From contig CALWAV010000028.1 of assembly GCA_944375745.1 (NCBI GenBank), forward strand, positions 1 through 37,013: a stretch of DNA of 37,013 bases, given 5' to 3'. Below, in pieces: positions 31,657 through 37,013 of the stretch. Each line of letters starts with the position of its first letter. The stretch's first letter is position 1. The translations under genes and the position numbers were made by a program. The notes under the pieces are model-generated. The model was not told where the DNA came from. It did no database searches and saw only the letters and a list, made by a program, of their open reading frames with translations. Origin of the DNA: an uncultured Merdimonas sp. (GTDB lineage: Bacteria > Bacillota > Clostridia > Lachnospirales > Lachnospiraceae).

Positions 31657-33333
31657 ATGGCATGGAAACCGCTGCCTATAGGAGTGGATAATTTTGAAAC
31701 ATTGATTACGAAAGACTATTACTTTGTAGATAAGACACTGTTTATCCGGGATCTCCTGAATATGAAGGGCGAGGTGAATCTGTTTACCCGGCCCCGCCGT
31801 TTTGGAAAAACGCTGAATATGAGCATGCTCCGGTATTTCTTTGAGATGGATGAGAATAACAGGGAACTGTTCGCGGGCACGAAGATCATGTCTGCCGGGG
31901 AAGAATACCTGAAATGGATGGGACAGTTCCCGGTCATCAGCCTTACGCTGAAATCCATGAAGCAGGCGTCCTATAAAAACGCTTTCTACAGCTTCAAAGA
32001 GGAGATCGCAAGAGAATACAGACGGCATGACAGAATTCTTGCAGATCTGCCTTATACTATGGACAGGGAAAAATATCTGCGCTTCATTGAGAGCAGGGCA
32101 GAGCCGGAAGAGTATCAGGACGCCCTGAAATACCTGTCCGCCTGTCTGTATGCTGTTACGGGCAAAAAATCCATTATCCTGATTGATGAATATGACGTTC
32201 CTCTGGAAAACGCATTTTTTGCAGGATTTTACGATCAGATGATTGCATTGGTACGTTCCCTGTTTGAGTCTGCGCTTAAGACCAATGAGAATCTGGAATT
32301 CGCAGTGGTGACAGGCTGCCTGCGGATCAGCCGGGAATCCATATTTACGGGACTGAATAATCTCAAAATTATGTCCATCACCGCAGATGCCTATGCCGAG
32401 TATTTCGGATTTACACTGGATGAGGTGGAAGCAATGCTGAGGTTCTATGATCTGGAAATGAACTTGAAGACGGTACGGAGGTGGTATGACGGCTATCAGT
32501 TTGGCAGTACAGAGGTGTACAATCCCTGGAGCGTCATCAATTATGTGGACTCCTGCCGAACAAATAAGAACGCCTTTGCCCGTCCCTACTGGTCCAACAC
32601 CAGCTCCAACAGTATCGTCCGCACCCTGGTGGAGAAGGCCGATCTGTCCGTGAAGCAGGAGATCGAAGCCCTGATAGAAGGCAAAACGATTACAAAGCCG
32701 ATTCATGAGGACATCACCTATGAAGACATGGACTCTACCCAGGACAATCTGTGGAATTTCCTGTTATTCCCCGGCTATCTGAAAAAGATCCGGGAGCAGC
32801 AGGAGGGAGAAACCATCTATATGGAGATGGCCATACCAAACAGCGAGGTCCGTTACATCTATAAGAATACAGTTCTGCGCAGGTTCGAGGAAAAGACGGA
32901 CAAAAAAGAGCTGTCGCCGCTTTATGAAAGCGTTCTGAACGGGGACACGGAAAAAATGGCGGAGATTCTCTCAGAGAACCTGATGGAGACTATCAGCTTT
33001 TATGATTATCAGGAAAGCTATTATCATGGCTTTCTTGCAGGAATGCTGAAAAATATCGGAAATTACATCGTCCTGTCCAACCGGGAATCAGGGAACGGAA
33101 GACCGGATATTATCCTGAAATATCCCAGTGTCCGGGGCAAGGCAGTAATTATTGAGATCAAGGTGTCCGGGACTTACCAGGGCCTGGAGAAAAAATGCGA
33201 TGAGGCCCTGCGTCAGATAGAAGAGCAGAAATATGATGAGGCTCTGCGGCAGGAGGGTTATCAGAATATCATGAAATACGGCGTAGCTTTTTACCGGAAG
33301 GAATGTATGGCGAAACTGGGACAGAACGGATGA
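31657..33333 (+). CDS. AAA-ATPase-like protein with C-terminal PD-(D/E)XK nuclease-fold domain
   Basis: A protein of about 558 residues matching the AAA-ATPase_like plus PDDEXK_9 architecture common in gut Firmicutes and Bacteroidetes. Walker A is RPRRFGKT (45-52) and Walker B is SIILIDEYD (about 172-180). The C-terminal GRPDIIL (about 481) and VIIEIKV (about 498) give the PD ... E-x-K signature of a nuclease fold. The cellular role of the family is not established. The ATG at 31657 is chosen because AAGGGAGG lies 8 nt upstream; a GTG at 31615 in the same frame has none. It stands alone, with no mobile-element ends recognised. A role in DNA processing or defence is possible. Confidence 0.88.
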   Translation: MAWKPLPIGVDNFETLITKDYYFVDKTLFIRDLLNMKGEVNLFTRPRRFGKTLNMSMLRYFFEMDENNRELFAGTKIMSAGEEYLKWMGQFPVISLTLKSMKQASYKNAFYSFKEEIAREYRRHDRILADLPYTMDREKYLRFIESRAEPEEYQDALKYLSACLYAVTGKKSIILIDEYDVPLENAFFAGFYDQMIALVRSLFESALKTNENLEFAVVTGCLRISRESIFTGLNNLKIMSITADAYAEYFGFTLDEVEAMLRFYDLEMNLKTVRRWYDGYQFGSTEVYNPWSVINYVDSCRTNKNAFARPYWSNTSSNSIVRTLVEKADLSVKQEIEALIEGKTITKPIHEDITYEDMDSTQDNLWNFLLFPGYLKKIREQQEGETIYMEMAIPNSEVRYIYKNTVLRRFEEKTDKKELSPLYESVLNGDTEKMAEILSENLMETISFYDYQESYYHGFLAGMLKNIGNYIVLSNRESGNGRPDIILKYPSVRGKAVIIEIKVSGTYQGLEKKCDEALRQIEEQKYDEALRQEGYQNIMKYGVAFYRKECMAKLGQNG

Positions 33334-33388
33334 TTACAGCAGCGGAGACAGAGCCTTATCCGGCGGCGGACACGCCGGCGGCTTAATA

Positions 33389-33417
33389 TTGCCAGAAAGT
33401 ACATTTCTGTGTAGAAT
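33389..33417 (+). promoter_or_regulatory. Promoter of the HAD phosphatase gene
   Basis: TTGCCA (33389-33394), a 17-bp spacer and TAGAAT (33412-33417), 30 bp before the start codon. Confidence 0.6.
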
Positions 33418-33447
33418 GAATAGAAAATACATTGGGAGGAAACGTAC

Positions 33448-34095
33448 ATGTACCATACTATCCTGTTTGACCTGGACGGAACCCTGACAGACTCAGGCCC
33501 CGGCATCACAAATTCTGTAGCCTATGCTTTGAAAAAATGGGACATTACAGAAAATGACATCAACATACTGAAGAAATTCGTAGGGCCGCCTCTGGATGCT
33601 TCCTTTACGAAATATTACGGGTTTTCGAAGGAAAAATGCGTGCAGGCAATTCAGTATTACCGGGAATACTATCTTGCAAAGGGTATTTATGAAAACCGGG
33701 TATACGACGGAATCGAAGGTCTGCTGAAATGGATTCGGGATACAGGCCGGCGCGCCATTGTAGCCACTTCCAAGCCGGAGCCTTCTGCCATTCATGTGCT
33801 GGAATACTTTCAGATAGATTCTTATTTTGATATCATTGCCGGAGCCACTATGGACGGCAGCAGGGTGGAGAAAAGCGATGTGATCCGCTATGCTCTGGAA
33901 CGGGCGGGCATCCGGGATTTATCCGGAATCGTGATGGTGGGAGACCGGGAAAATGATATCCAGGGGGCGAAGGTGAACTGCCTGGATTCCATCGGCGTTC
34001 TTTATGGCTATGGAAGCCGTGAGGAGCTTGAGGCGGCCGGAGCCATGCAGATTGCGGAGACAGTGGAGGATCTGCGCGGCTGTATCGAAAAATAA
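33448..34095 (+). CDS. HAD-superfamily phosphatase (phosphoglycolate phosphatase-like)
   Basis: A 215-residue HAD subfamily IA hydrolase. Motif I is FDLDGTLTDSG with the nucleophile Asp, motif II is VATSKPE, and motif III/IV is IVMVGDRENDIQGAK. A helical cap lies at about 15-85. The GPPL in the cap and the overall order match the phosphoglycolate phosphatase-like/PGP group. The substrate cannot be set from sequence; a small phospho-metabolite is likely. GGGAGG precedes the ATG. The gene ends 39 bp before the EAL gene, so the two may be co-transcribed. Confidence 0.93.
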   Translation: MYHTILFDLDGTLTDSGPGITNSVAYALKKWDITENDINILKKFVGPPLDASFTKYYGFSKEKCVQAIQYYREYYLAKGIYENRVYDGIEGLLKWIRDTGRRAIVATSKPEPSAIHVLEYFQIDSYFDIIAGATMDGSRVEKSDVIRYALERAGIRDLSGIVMVGDRENDIQGAKVNCLDSIGVLYGYGSREELEAAGAMQIAETVEDLRGCIEK

Positions 34096-34134
34096 GCCGG
34101 CATTTCAAAGACGGTCTGAAGTCAGGGTGATATT

Positions 34135-36399
34135 ATGCAGGAAGAACGAATGCGCAGACAGCTTTACAGAGCAGTCTGGATGGTCCTGTGTATCGGCGTG
34201 CTGATGGTTGCAGGGGGAATTCTGCTTGCGGCATTCCTGTCCGGCATGATAGATGACGCAATGCAGGAGTATCTGAATACCAGGACAGAAGAATACAGAA
34301 ATAAAATATATGAGAAAATGGACGCGGACTATCAGATTCTGGACACATTTTCCAGTATTGTGGGCGGCGCGGCGCTCATGGAGGATGAAGAGTTTCCAAA
34401 GCTTCTGGATCAGGCCAATTACCAGAACGATTTTCTCACGATGGTCTACATGGACGCCTCGGAAAATATTACGGCGGCCACTCTGGATCATGAGGTGACA
34501 GAGAATGAGACCCTTTCCAATATTCAGCCGGAAGCCAGAGAGGTTTTGGAACGGGCCATGGAAGGGGAGAGAAGTGTTTCCCCGCAGTTTCAGGGAGAGC
34601 TGTCGGAGGAGAATGTGGTTGTGTACGGAACTCCGGTTTATCAGAATGGCGAGATCACAGGGGCTCTGGCGGCCAGCGGAAAGATTGATGTATTTCAGGA
34701 GATTCTGGATGGAGACACGCTTCTGGAAGGTTTCGGCTGTGTCAGCATGATCGATGGGGAAGGAAATTATATTCTGCACTCAGGGAAGGATCAGACTGGG
34801 CAGGAGCTGATAAATGTGTTTGCTGAGCCCTATTTTGCGCCGGAGGAGGCTGCGGAAGCGCGGAAGGAACTGCAGGAAAACGGAAGCTTGGCCTTTTCCT
34901 TCCGGTATGGCGGAGACAGATACAGAGCACTGATACAGTCCATGGGAATCAACGGCTGGTATCTGTTCAGCATGATGAATACCAGAGCGGGCAGCGGCGA
35001 AATCTATCTGATGAACCAGGTGGCCGGAACCGTGTTTATTGGCATCATTCTTCTGGTGCTGTTTCTGATGGCTTATGGCCTCCGGATGGTATGGAAGAAT
35101 GGGAAAAAGCTGAACAGAATTGCCTATTGTGATTCCATTACCGGCGCGTATAATATGCTCCGTTTCCGCCAGATTATGGAGGAACGGACAAAGACAGAGA
35201 AGAACTACAGCATTATCGCGCTGAATGTTCATCAGTTCAAATTTATCAATGAGATTTACGGACGGGAGCAGGGGGACCGGGTCCTGTGCTGCATTAAAGA
35301 GAAAATCGAGCAGAATCTGGAAGACAGGGAGTTCTTCTGCAGGGAAAACGCGGATATCTTTTATCTGTATTCAGGAGACACAGACAGAGACCGTCTGGAG
35401 CGCCGTTTGAAGAAGATTATGGACAGCGTCTCCCAGGCGGGGGAAGGCAGGTACGGGAATTATCAGGTTTTGATGTGCTGCGGAGCTGCCATTGCCCGGG
35501 AGGGCGAGGAGGAGCACACGCTGGATCAGATGATGAGCCATGTAATGCTGGCCCTGGTGCGTGCCAGAGATGTTCACCAGAATAATGTCTGGTTCTTTGA
35601 CAAGGAGCTTCACAGAAAAGAGCTGATGGAAAACTATGTGGAGAGCCATATGAATCAGGCTCTGGAGGACGGAGAATTCTGTCTGTACCTGCAGCCCAAG
35701 GTGGCTCTTGATTCCCGGAAGACAGCCGGAGCCGAGGCTCTGGTCCGCTGGGTCAGGCCGGATGGCAGCATGATTTATCCGGATCAGTTTATTCCTCTTT
35801 TTGAGTCTAACGGTTTCTGCGTGCAGCTGGATATGTATATGGTGGAATCCGTATGCAGACAGCTGAGGGCCTGGATGGATATGGGAACGGAACCGGTCCC
35901 GGTGTCGGTGAACCAGTCCAAGAGAGCGTTTTATGAAAAGGATTATATCAGCAGACTGACAGGTATTCTGGAGAAATACCGGATTCCCGCGGAGCTGATC
36001 ACGCTGGAAATTCTGGAAGGCTTCGCTCTTGAAAACGAAGAAGAGGTAAACAGCAAAATAAGGGAGCTGCAGAAGAAGGGCTTCCGGGTATCCATGGACG
36101 ATTTCGGAAGCGAATATTCTTCCCTGAACACGCTTGGAAAAATAAGAATTAATGAGCTGAAGCTGGACCGCTGGTTTCTGAAAGAGGCAGCGGCAGGAAA
36201 ACGCAGTGTAAAAGTAATCATGGAACAGATTATACAGCTGGCCCATAAGCTGGGGATCTCCACTGTGGTGGAGGGGGTGGAAACCGCGGAAGATGACAGG
36301 ATGATCAGGGAACTGCACTGCGGATATGGGCAGGGCTATTATTACAGCCGCCCCGTGAGCGCTGGGGACTTTTTTGAGCGTTATCTCAAACAGGAATAA
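34135..36399 (+). CDS. Membrane EAL-domain protein with degenerate GGDEF (probable c-di-GMP phosphodiesterase)
   Basis: A 754-residue sensor protein. TM1 lies at about 13-36, an extracellular Cache-like sensory region at about 40-290, and TM2 at about 298-320. A degenerate GGDEF domain spans about 325-480 and a C-terminal EAL domain about 500-745. The GGDEF motif reads N405-A-D-I-F409, so cyclase activity is unlikely; the domain may bind GTP or only regulate. The EAL domain keeps E534-A-L, VNQSKR, LEILEG, DDFG, LKLDRWF, EGVET and GYGQGYYYSRP, so the metal- and substrate-binding residues look intact. It should cleave cyclic di-GMP in response to an external signal. Confidence 0.92.
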   Translation: MQEERMRRQLYRAVWMVLCIGVLMVAGGILLAAFLSGMIDDAMQEYLNTRTEEYRNKIYEKMDADYQILDTFSSIVGGAALMEDEEFPKLLDQANYQNDFLTMVYMDASENITAATLDHEVTENETLSNIQPEAREVLERAMEGERSVSPQFQGELSEENVVVYGTPVYQNGEITGALAASGKIDVFQEILDGDTLLEGFGCVSMIDGEGNYILHSGKDQTGQELINVFAEPYFAPEEAAEARKELQENGSLAFSFRYGGDRYRALIQSMGINGWYLFSMMNTRAGSGEIYLMNQVAGTVFIGIILLVLFLMAYGLRMVWKNGKKLNRIAYCDSITGAYNMLRFRQIMEERTKTEKNYSIIALNVHQFKFINEIYGREQGDRVLCCIKEKIEQNLEDREFFCRENADIFYLYSGDTDRDRLERRLKKIMDSVSQAGEGRYGNYQVLMCCGAAIAREGEEEHTLDQMMSHVMLALVRARDVHQNNVWFFDKELHRKELMENYVESHMNQALEDGEFCLYLQPKVALDSRKTAGAEALVRWVRPDGSMIYPDQFIPLFESNGFCVQLDMYMVESVCRQLRAWMDMGTEPVPVSVNQSKRAFYEKDYISRLTGILEKYRIPAELITLEILEGFALENEEEVNSKIRELQKKGFRVSMDDFGSEYSSLNTLGKIRINELKLDRWFLKEAAAGKRSVKVIMEQIIQLAHKLGISTVVEGVETAEDDRMIRELHCGYGQGYYYSRPVSAGDFFERYLKQE

Positions 36400-36403
36400 A
36401 AGA

Positions 36404-36433
36404 CAGAAGGTCCGGCGTTATGCGGGCCTTCTG
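36404..36433. terminator. Terminator between convergent genes
   Basis: CAGAAGGTCCG (36404-36414) pairs with CGGGCCTTCTG (36423-36433), an 11-bp stem with one G-U and an 8-nt loop, 4 bp after the EAL stop and 1 bp before the end of the oppositely oriented gene. Confidence 0.65.
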
Positions 36434-36434
36434 C

Positions 36435-37013
36435 TTACAGAGCCTGCCGGTAATCTGCCAGCAGGCGTTCAATCTGCAGATTCAGATTCTCAGGCAGGCT
36501 GCTGCCGGATTCAGCGGAAAATCTGATCCAGAGGTGAAGGTGCCGGTATCTGCCGGCATCTTTTTTCTTTCTGCTCCCCTGCGGCTTTCCGGGCCGAGAT
36601 GCTGTCTCCTGTGTCCCGGCAGTCCGGATCTGCACCTGAACGCGCCTCTGCTCAAAAAGGGGAATGATGACATAGTACAGCCTGTCGTCCGGAAAAGAGA
36701 GATAGCCAAGCTCCCGGCCGGAGGCGTCTTTCAGGTAGAGCCGGTGGCGGCTCAGCCGGGCAGGATAAAGAGGAGAGCCATCCTCTGGCGGAAGCAGGCC
36801 AGGGGCGGCTTCCAGCATGGCAGGAAGATAAAAAACCGGATTTCCGCTGCTGTCAGCGGTCTTCTTTTTGGCGAGCTGCTCCAGCAGGCCGGTGCTGTCG
36901 ATAAACTGCTGGGCCAGCAGATAGACCAGATCGGCCAGTACCTGAGAGCGGGGGAGTGTCTGGTTCAGGCGGGCCGGGATTTCCTGGCGGACCAGACGAT
37001 CTTCTGCCTCATC
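36435..37013 (-). CDS. Unrecognised protein, C-terminal part, runs off the window
   Basis: The minus-strand frame is open from the window edge to TAA at 36437-36435, giving at least 192 residues. An internal ATG at 36818 is probably not the start, because coding continues upstream without a stop. I do not recognise the family. There is a Leu/Gln-rich helical part near the edge (with LADLVYLLAQQFIDST) and a beta-rich middle with DRLYYVIIPLFEQRRVQVQI. A Lys/Arg-rich insert (about KPQGSRKKKDAGR) precedes a final strand and helix. No membrane helix or signal peptide is visible in this part. It is convergent with the EAL gene. Confidence 0.65.
   Translation of the reverse strand, partial: DEAEDRLVRQEIPARLNQTLPRSQVLADLVYLLAQQFIDSTGLLEQLAKKKTADSSGNPVFYLPAMLEAAPGLLPPEDGSPLYPARLSRHRLYLKDASGRELGYLSFPDDRLYYVIIPLFEQRRVQVQIRTAGTQETASRPGKPQGSRKKKDAGRYRHLHLWIRFSAESGSSLPENLNLQIERLLADYRQAL

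Noticed and set aside
31400-33447. Mobile element carrying the AAA-ATPase gene
   Set aside because: The hairpin on the left has no partner on the right, there are no target duplications and no transposase or integrase, and composition matches the flanks.
36435-36818. Complete 127-residue gene starting at 36818
   Set aside because: The frame is open without a stop to the window edge and reads as continuous protein, so this is an internal methionine of a partial gene.

Overview
The window looks like chromosomal DNA of an endospore-forming Clostridia member, most likely Lachnospiraceae. It carries a sporulation regulator (SpoVT). Its fatty-acid operon is of the FabK type, with accB, fabZ and accC inside the fab cluster and a fused accD-accA. 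It is dense in ABC and PTS sugar genes and has strong Shine-Dalgarno sites. Most of it is fairly GC-rich, except for a short AT-rich patch at about 5.0-5.6 kb. I see no tRNA, rRNA, CRISPR array, insertion sequence or phage gene. The genus cannot be fixed from the sequence alone.

Layout: (1) 1-3.9 kb, plus strand: the end of an alpha-glucoside/maltodextrin-type ABC module (permease C-terminus, LacI regulator, MsmK-like ATPase, MalQ). (2) 4.0-7.0 kb: a YwaF-like membrane protein (minus), an AT-rich gene remnant with tandem repeats, spoVT, and a family-4 uracil-DNA glycosylase. (3) 7.0-15.1 kb: a serine hydrolase (minus), two translationally coupled XRE-cupin regulators, a dipeptide epimerase (minus), aspA (minus) with a divergent LysR gene, and nicotinate phosphoribosyltransferase (minus). 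(4) 15.2-25.9 kb, plus strand: one long fatty-acid synthesis operon, acpP-fabK-fabD-fabG-fabF-accB-fabZ-accC-accDA-acyl-CoA synthetase-marR. (5) 25.9-31.4 kb, plus strand: a cellobiose-type PTS operon (PRD regulator, IIA, IIB, IIC, GH1 6-phospho-beta-glucosidase). (6) 31.4-37.0 kb: an AAA-ATPase/PD-(D/E)XK protein, a HAD phosphatase, a membrane EAL protein with a degenerate GGDEF domain, and a partial unrecognised gene (minus).

The strongest region is the fatty-acid operon. Its sigma-A promoter is bracketed by two near-identical 16-bp palindromes, one on the -35 box and one at the start site. The last gene encodes a MarR (FabT-like) protein that overlaps the acyl-CoA synthetase gene by ATGA and is the obvious candidate to bind them. 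The operon has no fabH. Between acpP and fabK lies a 92-nt element that can fold into a long closing stem with two inner hairpins; it may set the ratio of ACP to the enzymes. The AccC of this operon departs from the usual biotin carboxylase sequence at several conserved places.

Other regulatory signals include an inverted repeat covering the spoVT start region, a shared GCTATAAT repeat between aspA and its LysR gene, an inverted repeat over the PTS promoter, and several strong terminators. Nothing here is an obvious new multi-gene system. The best candidates for new biology are the fab operon control elements, the acpP-fabK RNA element, the tandem XRE-cupin pair, and the AAA-ATPase/nuclease-fold protein.
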